DNA from: Metaphire vulgaris
Lineage: Eukaryota > Annelida > Clitellata > Crassiclitellata > Megascolecidae
Assembly: GCA_018105865.1 (NCBI GenBank)
Contig: CM030834.1
Coordinates: forward strand, 11,712,719-11,776,718
Direction of reading: 5' to 3'
DNA length: 64,000 nt
Shown here: positions 33,800-46,332 of the stretch, piece after piece
Layout: the number at the start of each line of letters is the position of its first letter
Position numbering within the stretch: position 1 is the stretch's first letter
Notes under the pieces: model-generated
The model's input: only the letters and a program-made list of their open reading frames with translations
Told to the model about the DNA's origin: nothing
The model's database searches: none
Program-made: the position numbers and the translations under genes

Positions 33800-34500
33800 C
33801 ACGAATACTAGATTTTTTCAGTAAAATGCTAAGGCCACGTATATGGAATGAGCTTCCAACGCTGTTTATGAATATATCTAGCCTGCTGTGATTTTAAAAA
33901 ATGCTTAAAATTGCATGTTATTGCTCAATATTAATTCTTGTCCTGTAAAAGTATTCCTCATATTAGATATCTATAACTCTAAATTATTGTCATCTAACAA
34001 TTATTTTAAGCTTTTCTTAATACGACAGTCTAGGTTATCTCCCAATCAACGGGAAATTGTTTCTCTTCTGGTAATCCTATTTTAACTAATAGTAAATAGA
34101 TCTTGATATAACTATCTGAAACTAATAATTTCTTTTTTGATTTGTATAAAATAATATTGTTAATCAATGTTTAGTCCCAACGTACTGTAGGTTATTGTTT
34201 AATTTCAAATGAACATTGCTTTAAATTTGCTAGTATTATGTTTCTTCTATATATAGATGAAACTAGAATTCTTTATTTAGGCCTACACTGAGTACCGAAA
34301 TTACTGGCCCCCTTAAACTCTTTGTAATAGCAAGCGTAAACCGGAATGGAATTACACAAAATTTTCCATGCTAAAACATGCTGCACCTATTACTGGCAAA
34401 ACTGAGCAGTTTCGTGTGAATTTGATGCAAGATGTCTAAGAAATTAAGTTCTAAACGACGTCACCCAAATATTCCAGTTGCCTTTTCGTTTACGTCAATT
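33800..34500. other. no gene seen
   Basis: AT-rich intergenic sequence. No supported feature. Confidence 0.45.
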
Positions 34501-34516
34501 CGGGCAACAAAGACGC

Positions 34517-35294
34517 TCAAATGAGATATTCAAAGTGTCTTCCTTTCGCTCGGATGCATTTACGCAGTCGACCCAGCCATTGATTTACAGCTCTGTCTAT
34601 TATTCCTTGATCAAAATGGCGCCACTCCTCAATGAGATGCTTCTTAAGATGATCAGCGTTCAGAATCTGGCAGCCGCGCTCCTGCAAAATCCTCAAAATT
34701 TCATCGCAAAATCCTCAAAATTTCATTGCAAAACCCTCAAAATTTCATTGCAAAATCCCCAAAATTTCATTGCAAAATCCTCAAAATTTCGTAATCAACA
34801 GGATTGAGATCTAGACTATTCGGAGGCCAATGTGCTGGACCAATGAAGTCTGGTGCTGCAGCTGCCGGCAGTGCAACCGTATCACGAGCATGATGGGTTG
34901 GTGCCGTGTCCTGCTAGGAGGTGAAAGATTGTTCGGACAGAACGAATTCCCAGCAGGAGATGCTCTTTGAGTATAGCGTGTTTCAGTAGTACTCACCATT
35001 GATCTTTATACCAGGGTCTATGAAAATCGAATTTTTGCACCCAAGTGCCGAAACACCGACAGATGGCAAGAGGGATTTGGAAAACGTCGGACGTTTGCGC
35101 AGAAGACGTGGGGGCATCAAAAACGACGTCGTTTCCCGCCTCACATAAAAAATTCGTAAATGGAAAATGAAAGTTTTTGACCGCTTTGGGAAAAAGATAA
35201 AATTTCTAAAACGGATTGGTTGATTCAAGTGAAATGTAGCAAACTTAACAGTAACAGATGTGAGTACATGCGGATAGAATTTTATGTAATTCAA
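34517..35294 (-). pseudogene. Tc1/mariner-type transposase pseudogene
   Basis: Read on the minus strand: FIDPGIKINGEYY (about 34985-35020), then QDTAPTHHARDTV (about 34880-34915), PDFIGPAHWPPNS and DLNPVDYEILR (down to about 34790). After a repeat expansion come HLKKHLIEEWRHFD and AVNQWLGRLRKCIRAKGRHF, ending at TGA 34517-34519. The Q-D-x-A-P-x-H and W-P-P-N-S-x-D-L-N-P-x-D-Y blocks carry the second and third acidic residues of the mariner DDE/D core. At least two in-frame stops lie between KINGEYY and QDTAP, and a 22-bp repeat breaks the frame. The N-terminal DNA-binding part and the TIRs are not identified. Confidence 0.88.
34684..34793 (+). repeat. 22-bp tandem repeat inside the mariner transposase
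   Basis: Five units of GCAAAATCCTCAAAATTTCA(TT) start at 34684, 34706, 34728, 34750 and 34772, exactly 22 bp apart. Coding motifs on both sides join in one frame if a single unit is kept; the four extra units (88 bp) shift it. The expansion therefore happened inside a once-coding transposase. Confidence 0.92.
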
Positions 35295-35380
35295 TACAAG
35301 TCGACGCCTGTTATCACAAAATGTCTAGGGGCCCCCAGTTATTTCTGGACACAGTGAATTTTTATTCCTTTGAAAATATT

Positions 35381-35450
<70 letters not shown>
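35381..35450 (+). repeat. (AC)n-(AT)n compound microsatellite
   Basis: About 10 AC units pass into (AT)n with one TTTTA break. The Helitron at 35451 begins at its edge. Confidence 0.94.
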
Positions 35451-35451
<1 letters not shown>

Positions 35452-35963
35452 TAGAAAGATGCTCGCTTCGCTCGCGCTCGCTTCGCTCGCAGTGCAGGAT
35501 AATACTAATCCAATACCTATACCTAATACCCAATCATTGAATTCATGCTGAACAACATTTCAATGATCGCCACCTAGCCAAGCTCTGCGCCACGTAATAA
35601 TTAGGCCTATGTACGTTAAAATCACGCATCTGTGACCATTTGTGACGCTGTACACGTATTTTTTGTGTACGTTAAAATGTACGTTAAAATTGCGCAACTA
35701 CCTCAGGCTGTGAACAATTGTTACCAATAGCAACGTCGTCGCACGCCCAGCCCTCTGACGCTGCAATGACTCGACTAAACCGTGTTAAACTACGATTCTA
35801 CGAACAATTGTTACCAATAGCAACGTCGTCTTCGAACATCGTCCACCAACGCATCGCGACGTAAGAACTAAACGGTCTAAACCGTCTACCAATAGTCAAC
35901 CAATCAGAACGCTTGAAGGTAACAGACAGAGAGACATACAGATAACGATTTTAATATGATAGA
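35451..35963 (-). mobile_element. non-autonomous Helitron, copy B
   Basis: Minus-strand 5' end TCTATCATATTAAAATCG and 3' end GCGAGCGAAGCGAGC, then ATCTTTCTAG, between A and T. GCTCGCTTCGCTCGC is duplicated next to the 3' end. The body matches copy A at 23602-24123 with internal deletions. Non-coding. Confidence 0.85.
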
Positions 35964-35969
35964 TATATA

Positions 35970-36445
35970 TATGGAAAATGACTTGGACTTGGAAAATGAC
36001 GCATCTACCATATATTTGGAAATGATGTATGTGCTAAGCATGAAAATGTTTTCGAGTTAAAATAAAGTCAAATTTCATGTCATATACGAAATATATTTAA
36101 GGTGCGAGCCGTTAGAATGGATAGTTAGTATTAGCAACGCTATAGAAATCTCCATGCATGAGTCTCGGTTTAGGCTAATTGTATTTTATCAAGGTTTGTC
36201 AAATATCAAGTGGGATCTTGGAGAGAGTAAAGTGACACATTCAGCGAGGAGTTGGTAGAAAAAGTGTTCCTCTGCACATAATATTTAAAACGGGCATTTT
36301 AACATCTAAATTTATGCAGCTGAGCTTATAGAGTGCGTGGGCCGCTGTTGATTTTAATGCAAATTTCTCCACATCACCTAAACCCTAAATGGAAATTTCT
36401 CTGCTTCGGAATCGAAAATGCTAATGGCGACCGCCCTTGCACTTA
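35970..36445. other. no gene seen
   Basis: No supported feature. Confidence 0.45.
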
Positions 36446-36447
36446 GA

Positions 36448-36462
36448 GATAGATAGATAGAT

Positions 36463-36557
<95 letters not shown>

Positions 36558-36725
36558 TAGACAGACAGACAGACAGACAGACAGAGACAGACAGACAGAC
36601 AGAGACAGAGACAGAGACAGAGAGACAGAGGTAGAGACAGACAGAACAGACAGAGACAGAGACGAAAACATACACAGTCAGAAAGACAGACAGAAACGAG
36701 ACAGAGGCAGAGACTGACAAAGACG
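36448..36725. repeat. (GATA)n/(GA)n/(GACA)n compound array
   Basis: GATA at 36448-36464, GA to about 36507, then GACA-based repeats with GAGACA variants fading out by 36725. Confidence 0.95.
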
Positions 36726-36729
36726 GGGT

Positions 36730-37650
36730 TATGGTATAAGCAAAGAGACAGAGTGAGAGATGATCGTTGAATCCAAACAGCTACAAATCAGACACAGGCC
36801 TTAAGTGATCCTAGATGACGCTGCGATGCTGACGCCGCCTAAGGTCAGAGAGGTTAACTACAAATACAGGCAGATGACGCATTGAACCAGAAGTGTCAAA
36901 ACCTTGCCTCGCCGGCCAAATTTTGCCCGAAGGCTGATTTTAATTGGACCGCGAAAATATTTATGTTCTAATTTTTTTCCTAAATGTTTAAAGATTTATA
37001 TGAGCAACTTCCAGAAAAAGAATTTTCCCAACTAAGAAAACAAACAGCAATCACGTCATCTCTCTTTGCGAGCAAAGCTTTTCCAAAATCAAACTCTTAA
37101 AGATAAAACTGAGATCACGTCTGTCAAAAGGAAATTTACAGTCAAATTTGAAAGTAGCTTCGGCTGCGGATTTAAAACCAGACGTACAGTAGTTAAACTT
37201 ATGAAAAATAAACAATGCCATGTCTCCTCAGCTTACACATCTAAATCGACCTTCACCTAACTTTATTTGTTTTCAAACTGATTTTCACCATTAAAGGATT
37301 TTTAAATTCAACTGCTTCTGTTAGACTATACTAGAATCCGGTTTGCATTTCTGCATGCATTTGACCCCCGAGGACATGGGAGACATGCCATTTGGCCCTC
37401 CGCCCCCAAATGTCTTGACATCCCTACCTGTGGCTTGAACGCTTCTACGTTAAACCTCTGTCTTAGTCGTTGCGCCGAACGCAGGGCTCTGGAGAATTAT
37501 GGCCGGTAAGCATTTTACCCGAATCCATAGAAGCGACGTAATGCTGTTATTGCTGTGGTAAAAGAGAATCAAAATGCCATCAATTTCGACGAATAATACA
37601 GTCCCTGTACGGGGCCAGGAGTTCAGTGAATATATATAGATATAGAATTA
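36730..37650. other. no gene seen
   Basis: A 64-codon plus-strand frame at 37066 has no recognisable motif. Confidence 0.4.
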
Positions 37651-37651
37651 G

Positions 37652-37656
<5 letters not shown>

Positions 37657-37690
<34 letters not shown>
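37657..37690. repeat. (AT)n microsatellite
   Basis: About 17 AT units. Further AT-rich irregular repeats follow at 37855-37935. Confidence 0.92.
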
Positions 37691-37692
<2 letters not shown>

Positions 37693-37959
37693 CTCTCCCT
37701 CTTCGTAAAATCAACATCGCTCTCTCCCCTCCCTCTTCCTCTTTGCCGTTGGATTGCAGGACTTTTCCGTACTCAATATTGCAGAAATTGTCGCTGGTAA
37801 TCAGGGGCCAAGCGACTGGGGATAAATTGGTATCAGTCTCTCTCCTCCCAAAAATCAGTATATATAATAAAGTATATATATACATATAGGTTATATGCAT
37901 ATATAACATATATAATATATAATATATATAATACAAATTTAATACTACTACTCCCCAAA

Positions 37960-38885
37960 CTACGAATCTCACTGTATACCGGTCCCGATCAGAAGAGGGG
38001 CCTGGCCTCCCCACGCCTCCCCCGCCAAAATAGGTTTAAGCACTTCTTGGTGGGCGATAACCTCCACTGCTGGTAAAATAGTCTGGTTGTTGGTGCTGTA
38101 TCACTAGCCTCTTTCTAAAATTAGTACACTGCCCAGTATAAAGCAACGGCATTTTGTGGGTTTTAAGCACGAAAGGAGATCATATTCGAAACGGCAGAAC
38201 ACTCCTCAGACTTAATATTCCCAGTCACAGAGCGAATGGCGCAGTGGACGCGTTCTGTTCTGCGGCGGTCGGGATCTGCAGCGCATAAATTAGAGTTGGA
38301 TATTGAACAAATGGAAGCCGTGGAGCGACGAGCGACAAGTTAATCAAATGAGAGCGAAATGCGATTTACCGCATTCGCCGGTCATGACGCTAGCGAATGA
38401 ATCTGACCTTCGCCCGTCCACGGCTCAAGCAACTTGGCCTTTCTCTGTCTGTCTCTGTCTGTCTGTCTGTCTATCTCTGTCTGTCTGTTTCTCTCTCTTT
38501 TCGCTCGAAAATGACGAGAAGCTGGAACAATCCACCACGGCCTTTTTTCGTCCTCGTTCGCGGTTCGTGATAAATGCTCGTAAGAGTTTTAAATTGAAGA
38601 CATGGCAAAGAAAGAGAGACCGGAACAGCTTTTAAGGCTTTCACTATTACACTGATATTCACTATTACAATGATAGTATTGTAGAAACAAAAATCAGTCG
38701 ACCAGTACCAGACTACGAGTCGAAGGGTGAGAAGACCAGTGTGACATTTGTAGGGGAAATATGGAATTCCCTCTGGCCACTGCCTAATGACTTCCACACT
38801 CAAGGGACTTCCATGCTGTCATTGCCTTATTCGACTAGCTTATCTAATATCTATACTCATTTCTAGTGTAACAATAGTGTAACAA
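37960..38885. other. no gene; short CTGT repeat
   Basis: A CTGTCTCTGTCTGTCTGTCT run at about 38443-38498. Overlapping ORFs on both strands are unrecognised. Confidence 0.4.
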
Positions 38886-38930
38886 TGGTTTTCACACAGG
38901 CTTACTTAGTCTTCTAACCACTTTAAATCA

Positions 38931-39004
<74 letters not shown>
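38886..39004 (+). mobile_element. CR1-like LINE 3' UTR with (ATT)n tail
   Basis: TGGTTTTCACACAGGCTTAC, CTAACCACTTTAAATCACATT and a 73-bp (ATT)n tail match the 3' UTR at 30402-30470. It is a very short 5'-truncated copy with no coding sequence. Confidence 0.85.
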
Positions 39005-39005
<1 letters not shown>

Positions 39006-39282
39006 GGTTACATTCAATATATCGTTCAGCTCGTTATCCCGCACCCATCTAAGACTCCTAAATTTGGGGAGCGATCAGTTTCGAGGGGGAACCCAATATT
39101 ATGGAACTCCCTCCCTGAGGACATCACGAGGGAGACCACCGCCGACCGATTCTTAACGAAACTTAAGACGCATCTTTACAACATTTCCTACTAAAGACTA
39201 TTGTAAAGTGCTCTTGACTATGGCCTTCGCTACGCATATAGCGCTGTAGAAATCATCATTTATAATAATAATAATAATAATC
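39005..39282 (+). pseudogene. LINE RT C-terminal remnant with 3' tail
   Basis: One frame reads TPKFGERSVSRGNPILWNSL, PEDITRETTADRF and LTKLKTHLYNISY, then TAA at about 39192. The W-N-S-L-P and F-x-x-x-L-K-x-H-L pattern is typical of the extreme C-terminus of CR1/L2-type LINE proteins. The 3' UTR has ATATAGCGCTGTAGAAATCA, then an (AAT)n tail to about 39282. It abuts the preceding LINE tail directly. Confidence 0.78.
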
Positions 39283-39289
39283 GTTGCAA

Positions 39290-41220
39290 ATTTTTCAAAA
39301 CCTCTGTGTTGATATGTACAATTATGCTGTGATAGGTCTATACGTTAATCGGATAGACCTATATATATATTCACAGTAGTCAGTTAAACTAGAAAGACTA
39401 ACCTTAGACTAAGCTATTTAATTAGCGCTTATGCTGTTTATAGATCGACTGGACTTTTTCTTTGGACGCGATATTGGAGAATTAAAGGAGGGGGAGAAGG
39501 AGACGGACGGCAACGGAAAGCTTAGAGATAGTCCCGAAAATAGCTGCTTCCTCTCTGTCCAAGATTTTCGCGTTTTAGTTAACCCCTTAACCGTGTATGT
39601 AACTGTAACTCAATGTAAAATGGACAGATATATCCGGGATCCCCTGTTAAGGGGTTAAGTAACGCGAGTATCCCTGTAAAGTGAACGATTTTAGTTAGGT
39701 CCTAAGCGTCTGTTCGCCGTATCTTTATTTGCGCGTGGTTTTGAAAACACGGACCATTCTAATATTTGTATTTCGGGCTTAATGAAACAGCTGGCGTTGA
39801 TTGCTGAACCCGTGGGCCTATCGATGCCATCTCCACACAGATTCGAGGACTCTGCTGAAGTACGCTACGTATTTGAAGTAACTTGTGTTTTATTTTAACA
39901 GACTTCTTGAGATTTGAATGTCTTTTTGAATGATCTTCTTCATTAGTTGAATTTTCGAATATTGACGAACGTACCGAGGAGAAGGCAGGGGGCATAATAT
40001 ATGTTCCCGGGCGCCGCGGTGAGGGGGCGCCAAAATGGGGTATTTGGGTAAGTGAAACGCACAATAAAGAAGAAGAAGCACATGTGACGACCTTTTTGCT
40101 TGCCAGCACTAAATGAAGAGGTGCGCCGTAAGAGCTGAGGGGTGCTGAAAACGATGTGACGACCTTTTTTGCTCGTCAGCAATGACAGGGGCGCCAACGG
40201 TCACTTTTCCCCCGGGCGCCGCATACCCTCGCTCCGCCTCTGGTAGGATGACGATCTTGAAAGTCCGTTTTGGTGGAATGAAGGAATTCGCCGCCTGATG
40301 ATGATAATGACGACGACGATGACGACGATGATGATATTCATAACCCTTTATAATGTACACAGAACATTTGTATATTGATTGATCATGGTTTGAAGTCATA
40401 TTATCATTGTTTTCCCGCTGACGGCGCCTATTGCTTCCTGATCCGCCGATCATAAATATTTTTACTCTTTCATTACCTGTGATCGTGCTTCGATAGCATG
40501 GCGTTGTATTTGCTTCTCATACATCACGTTATACGCCCAATGCTTATTCTGTACACTAACGATATAGACGTACTGTACTAATGGCGCTTTAATTTGCGAG
40601 ACCGTTTTTCTAGCGGAATGAATCGTCTCTTATTCCATGAGAAGAACACACTAATTCGTTCAGGTATTCTGAATCAGCACACCATATGCAGTGTGTAAAC
40701 ACTGGAGAGTTTACAAATAATCTTGTCAGATTGCAATCTGCTTTCAGTTTGTTTATTCGTTCTTCCTTCTAATTCAGCAATTATTCGCTTTATTCTTCGA
40801 AACGCTCAGAACTTTTTCTGATGCACGCAGAAGTTATAATAGAAATACGACGAAAGCACAAGAGATTTAGACAACGGAGTAGAATAGATGACGTATGTAA
40901 CTCCTCGTTATATCCGAGGCTAATTGATATTTTGCGCAAATTCTTTATTGAACAACAGCAATCATACATAGAAATTTCATGCAGTTAGACCTAAGTGCTA
41001 TAATTATTAGGCCTATCTAATTAACAATAATTTAACATGTACATGAGATGACTTGCTTTCAGCAGCTTCCCTGTCGTGGTCTTCGACATTCTTCGCGCAA
41101 TTTAGCGCTGTTTAATTTCAACTTGTGCGATCAGAATTTTAGTCAATTTGAACCCTAAAGTCCATCACTGCGCTTCAGACCATACAAAAGGCACGCACTG
41201 ATACATTAAACTCTTATGGA
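39290..41220. other. no gene; decayed MITE at about 39985-40242
   Basis: CCCGGGCGCCGCGGTGAGGG and TTCCCCCGGGCGCCGCATAC form part of an inverted pair, with the right end GCTCCGCCTCTG. Two minus-strand GACGACC-TTTTT-GCTTG motifs (about 40085 and 40157) lie inside. The left end is unclear. GAC/GAT triplet repeats lie at about 40296-40336. No gene is supported. Confidence 0.45.
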
Positions 41221-41450
41221 CAGGACATATTGGCGTAACCACGAGGGGGAAGAGAAGGGGACTGGACCTCCTATTTGTGGGCTGAGGCCGTTTGTGGGAT
41301 TTGTGCAAACCTTTGAGTAGTTGGGGGGGGGGGATAAGTAGCATGATAGTTTGACACGACGACGTTTTCTATATTTTCGTCGTCAACATTTTTTACCTGG
41401 AAATCTGAAACTGTCGACGCTCCACCCATATTCCGAAATCCTGGCTACAC

Positions 41451-41639
41451 CAGTGGCGGCTCCAGGATTTGGCAAGTGGGGGGGGGGCGTTGGGGTGGCA
41501 CTTATAAGCATGAGGGCCAACCATTTGTTGATAGGTATGTAGTAGTAAGTATAGGGTCCCAACTGGAGGGGGTACTGGGAGGGCAGGCATTCAATAGAGG
41601 GCACGGTCCCTCGGGTCCCCCAACGTGGAGCCGCCACTG
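41451..41639 (+). mobile_element. hAT-type MITE, family CAGTGGCGGCTCCA, copy 3
   Basis: Ends CAGTGGCGGCTCCAGG and CGTGGAGCCGCCACTG. A perfect 8-bp target duplication, GGCTACAC, lies at 41443-41450 and 41640-41647. The target TCCTGGCTACACC resembles the right terminus of the GGCGTAGCCAGGA MITE family, suggesting insertion into the end of an older, decayed element. Confidence 0.94.
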
Positions 41640-41659
41640 GGCTACACCACATATATTGT

Positions 41660-42920
41660 CGGACCGAAGGAGATGGCAACTGGCAGTTTTTTTCTACTCT
41701 ACAAAGAGCGTTGTTAACGGAATGGGGCTATTTCTGATTTTCAAACGGTTTCTGTTGAACTTAGCGATGATGTTTTCACGTGCCAGTTGCACTCGCCCTC
41801 GACGGCGGAAGAACAGTGCGTGTTTTCGCCGACCGAATCACTTCGCAATCTCCCTCGACGATCGATAATTATAGCGAACGCCGAAACAAACGCCTCCCTC
41901 TGGCGCTATTCTGTATAACTCTGCCCGGCGGCGTGTATGGACACACGGGCGCCGTGCGGGCGGATTATCGTCTCGGGTCAGGGATACTTAACCAAATTGA
42001 GTTTCCATTAGCGGATTTGCAGGTGGAGTGAACTATTAGTTGACGTATGAAAGTTCGACCAGCATAGCGTGCGTCATTGAATGTGGTATTGGATGTCAAG
42101 TATTAAGATAAACATAGAGGCGCCATATTATATGTAGTTCTAATGTACCTTTACTGATTCAATTAATAACCAATCCTTTTTAAAAATCACAATACACAGA
42201 TATGAAACATCTAAAACATCTATTCAGGCACGCATTATTCAGCTAGTCAACTTAGATCACCTACGGAATCTTCGGGTGTTTTGAACATATGTCTGAAATT
42301 ATTAGTAATTCTACTCAATCTCACTATACTGACAACTTTCTGACTGGCATACTGTGCACTGTGCAGTATTGTTCAAGAAAGAAACCTCACAATTTATCAA
42401 ATTCAGTGCCGGTCTGTTTGAGTTTGATATGCACCTACTGTATGGATCTAGAGACAGCAACGGTAAACTACTACTCTAGCTTAATGGCATAAGCCAAATG
42501 CGTCACTGCGTGTCTTTTTGACACCGGAGATCAGAGCCGGACTCAATTGAGGTGACGTAAAGCCGTAGTCAAGGTTGCACAGAGGATAATTATCAATCTA
42601 ATATAATTTAAAATTAATCATCTGTAATTTGACCAAAAATCAAACGTACATTTTAATTGGCAATTATGTATTTTACATATTAGGCGTAATTTGTATCTGT
42701 AATTCAATTACAGTGTAGAGGCCGTACACCAGCTTTGATCGACGCTATGAATTAAGACTGCATTTGAGTCAACAGACACTGTTTTAGGCACGGTTGAGGC
42801 GTAACTGTAACTGTAACTGTAATGAAATATCAATAACTAACACCACTCTGTCGAAACCTCTGCGAATTGAATTTTGCTCGCAATTTCACCGTTCTTGCTG
42901 AGCATTGAATGAGAAAACGT
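41660..42920. other. no confident gene
   Basis: Plus-strand frames at 41476-42031 overlap the MITE and are not recognised. (CTGTAA)n-like triple near 42802-42822. Confidence 0.4.
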
Positions 42921-42931
42921 AAGCCTGTTTG

Positions 42932-43355
42932 CAGGGCCGCCGAGAGGGAGGCAGGAGAGCAATTGCTCAGAGGCCCGGCGGCCTGCAGGAGGCCAGGGCC
43001 CGGTGATGATGATGCCTTAACTGTATTAACAATAGCTTGAACCCTGAAAAACACTGACAAGGGGAAAAGGTCATCTTCTCGTCACGAGCACAGAGGCCCG
43101 GGGAATGTCAGGGGGTCCGGGCAGATCATGTTAAGTAAACAAGTAATCTCCTTTTTAAAAAGAAGCGAGAAGCAAAAAGGTCATCAACATTTTTTCACAC
43201 TTGCTTGTTACGGGTAACGGCGTGGATCCGGAAAATTCTGTTTTGAAAAAGACCGACAAGCAAAACAAGGTCATCAACTTTTTCACAGACTTGTTAGGTC
43301 ACGGACCCGTGACTATTTTTTGCACAGGGGCCCGCAAATTCTCTCGGCGACCCTG
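42932..43355. mobile_element. hAT-type MITE, family CAGGGCCGCCGAGAG
   Basis: Ends CAGGGCCGCCGAGAGG and TCTCGGCGACCCTG are inverted repeats. The 8-bp flanks CCTGTTTG (42924-42931) and CCTGTGTG (43356-43363) differ at one base. Three variants of the GACAAGC...AAGGTCATC motif lie inside, near 43045, 43170 and 43253. CAGGGCCGTCAAGAGAAC at 52966 may be a lone left end of a relative. Confidence 0.85.
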
Positions 43356-43363
43356 CCTGTGTG

Positions 43364-44420
43364 AAGAATAAGTCAACAATTCAATCGAAACAGTCGATAT
43401 TCTTAGCAGTGTTTTTCACAGGAAGGTAAATGTTAACGAAACCGCATTTGCTTTGATAACCGATTCCCTTTAAACTTTGTCATTCACCAACAACATTCAA
43501 TTTTGCCTGCATCACTGAATGCGAAGCAGCAGCATCGATGGTCGTTTGTGTGCGTGTATGTGTGTTTGTTTGTGTGCGTGAGTGTGTGTGTGATTAAGTG
43601 TCGTTCGTGTTAGCTAAGGTAGCGTTGAAATTGCTTGTTGGCTTGCGGTTGAATGAGATTCATATATTTCTTGTTGATTTTTAGAAGATTGATAAAATTC
43701 GCATACTTTGTTCTATTGCATCGAAACTGTGGTGACATTTTCTGAGATTTGAAATTCGTTGCTATTGACGACCGTCTGAATCATAAAAGTGGTCTTGTTT
43801 TTCGTGTTCAGAGTCAGATCGCTCTACATTGGCACACTGTGTCTCCATTCATCTCTCACCCTATCGAATCACCATCGCGTTCATTCCACTATGTTCATCT
43901 AATGATGGCAGCCTAGTGCAGAGCGGGGGAGGGGAGTAGGGGTTCATAGCAGCTACAACACCTTCATGAGCCGACTGCATGGCCAATCTCATCGTATCCG
44001 ATGCTCGTACCGTATAACCTATGGCATTAGCAACACAATAGAGTTAATTTACGGTAGCGTCGAGTGTTGAGTTTCATCTCAATAGACAGCGCCTATAACC
44101 CCCCTCCCCATTATTCGCTGTTTTCTGATTGCGCCTAATTGCTTGAGTGCCACGACATATTGTTCGCATTAGTTTCGCTTCAAAAATTCGTCGAAAACGG
44201 TTAAGACCAGTCGACGATAATGACAAAAATGACGCGAATCCCAAATGAAAAGGTTAATAGCAGCGAAAATTTGTAACAGAAAATCAAAGAGCTTCTGCAG
44301 TGATTGGATATTTTCGCAAAATGTCAACTCTCATTCGCACCACCGATCATAAATTACAGCAGTCCCAACTTTTAAGAAAAAATTGTACCTCTTGCAAAAT
44401 TGAAACTTCGCGCGTACGCT
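43364..44420. other. no gene seen
   Basis: A short GT-rich run at about 43547-43592. No supported ORF. Confidence 0.45.
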
Positions 44421-44426
44421 CTAAGC

Positions 44427-44733
44427 CAGTGGCGTGCAGAGGAGGGGCGATGGGGCGATGGTCCCGGGCATCCACCAGATGGGGACATACAAGTGAGAGG
44501 TCAAATATGGGTTTATGCTATATTAATTGCAAATTTTAAGAAATAAAAAAGATGCAAGACGTTTGTGTTTGACCTGGCAACGTTTTTCTGCTCGTAAATG
44601 CTTTGTTCACTTAAAAACCTGAAACATTTTCGATGTGCCTGCGTTCCTATAATATATTCTGGAAAATGCTGGCTACGATTCTCAACCTTGAACAACTTGG
44701 TACCGTGCATCAACCAACCTCTGCATACAACTG
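44427..44733. mobile_element. probable MITE, CAGTGGCGTGCAGAGG end
   Basis: Left end CAGTGGCGTGCAGAGG pairs with right end CCAACCTCTGCATACAACTG as an imperfect inverted repeat. No target duplication is recognised, so the boundaries are less certain. Confidence 0.55.
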
Positions 44734-45063
44734 CCCATGACCCCCTTTGACACTGGCCCCACTCACTCATAGTTTTCGACGCTTTATTGTTTATTCTATA
44801 GTTTTTGAGGTTGACATAAAAAAATGGCTACGACCTTTTTTTAGTCCTCAAGCCTTTACAATACGATGGCCAGTTTTAATGCAATGGCCAGCCAGCTGCC
44901 AACCCACGCTACATGCGTCTAGGGCTCTAAACCAATTTTGTCTCAAGTTCACCTTCTTTCTGTCCACCGAAAGAAAGAGACATTTACTGTTTGCGATAGC
45001 TCCTGACTTTATATCATTATTTTTCATTTTTCTTTACATTTTTTCTAAAATTCTTGTTTTTTG

Positions 45064-45132
45064 CGCGTACCCGCTGACAGCAGCTCCCGTACCCCTAGGA
45101 GTACGCGTACCACCGGTTGGGAACCTCTGTTT
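45064..45132 (-). mobile_element. single terminus of a hAT-type element
   Basis: GTACCCCTAGGAGTACGCGT and CGGTTGGGAACCTCTG form a GGTTCCCAAC-type terminus seen on many metazoan hAT elements. The opposite end is not found. Confidence 0.5.
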
Positions 45133-45139
45133 TACAGCA

Positions 45140-45775
45140 TGAGTAATCGACGTGATCAACAGAAAGCGCTCATTAAGACAACGTACTAGCAATTGTTTTT
45201 ACACTCCGGTAATGAAATGGCGAACAAAGAATCTCCTAACTCCTTTAATTCTATTAGAACAACAGACTATATGCATTGCTGCAAATATCACATCGAACAG
45301 ACAGACATTCTAAATATAGGCTAGTGCTTTTTCGGTTTCGTTAAAGTTTTTTTCTACCAATTGCAGTCTTTTTGCCATGATTTTTGCATTCTTTGTCGTT
45401 TCTCTGGCTTTCCTTTCTCTGCTCCTCGTCCTCTTTGCAATTATTCTTGTTCGTCTCCTCGTTCCTTGAGTTCTCTTCGTTCCGTCGCCGTAATTCTATC
45501 GCTACATAAGTTCTCGGCCTGAATGCTTCGATTAATTACATTAGGTGCTTCGATGATTTGATCAAGTCCGCCAACGACGATCGACGCCAACCAGATTAGG
45601 TCCCACATGAAGACTCGGAGCTGCGTGTCAGTTCGTCACTCTGTCGGCCGTTATCGAATTACTTGAATGACAAAAGTCCGACGAGCGATGGCAGGTGAAA
45701 CGTTTCGAACCTGCCTCCACTTACTTTACTTTGCGTCAGTCAGAGAACAAAAAGCAGACATACTGTAGGAGGCGA
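45140..45775. other. no gene seen
   Basis: No supported feature. Confidence 0.45.
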
Positions 45776-45780
45776 CGCGC

Positions 45781-45844
<64 letters not shown>
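45781..45844 (+). repeat. (ATT)n microsatellite
   Basis: About 21 ATT units. On the minus strand it lies just downstream of the LINE fragment at 45873 and may be its simple tail. Confidence 0.94.
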
Positions 45845-45846
<2 letters not shown>

Positions 45847-45872
45847 GTTCTCAAAATCGAATATTATTATTA

Positions 45873-46144
45873 TGTGAAAGTTCCACGCAAGGCGACAGCG
45901 TTAAATCTCTGGAGTGTCACGGATATTCGTTGTAGGAGAAAGGATGTCTCTCTTTCATCTCCAGATTGTCGTGTTAGGATCCTGACGGTTTCCTTTAAGA
46001 AGTGAAGATCTTCGTTGATTGGCCTCGTTGTATCCCAAGCCATAGGAACAAAGTTATATGAAGAAGACAGTTGATGGTATTTGTCCCTTTTCCTCTCGGC
46101 TGCACGTTCGGCTGCGGCGCCTGCGGGTGATGCTGTCTGATGAC

Positions 46145-46146
<2 letters not shown>
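45873..46146 (-). pseudogene. LINE RT extreme C-terminus (copy 1)
   Basis: The minus-strand frame reads AERKRDKYHQLSSSYNFVPM, then TRQSGDERETSFLLQRISVT and LQRFNAVALRGTFT, stop. The K-R-x-K-Y ... Y-x-F-x-P ... G-D-x-R-E-x-x-F-L-x-Q-R-x-S-x-x-x-Q-R-x-N-A pattern recurs at the C-terminal end of proteins encoded by some invertebrate non-LTR elements. The frame continues upstream only through an ATT array, so the fragment is 5' truncated there. Confidence 0.68.

Positions 46147-46147
<1 letters not shown>

Positions 46148-46220
<73 letters not shown>
46148..46220 (+). repeat. (ATT)n microsatellite
   Basis: About 24 ATT units, directly at the 5' break of the LINE fragment. Confidence 0.95.
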
Positions 46221-46332
46221 GAGTAATGAGTGGGTCGCTCCTGCCTTGGCTGCAATAATAGGCCTGCAAATGAAAAGTATTAGCATCGAGTGTCGACGAA
46301 TTTACTGTAAAAAGTATCGGCATAGACCTACA

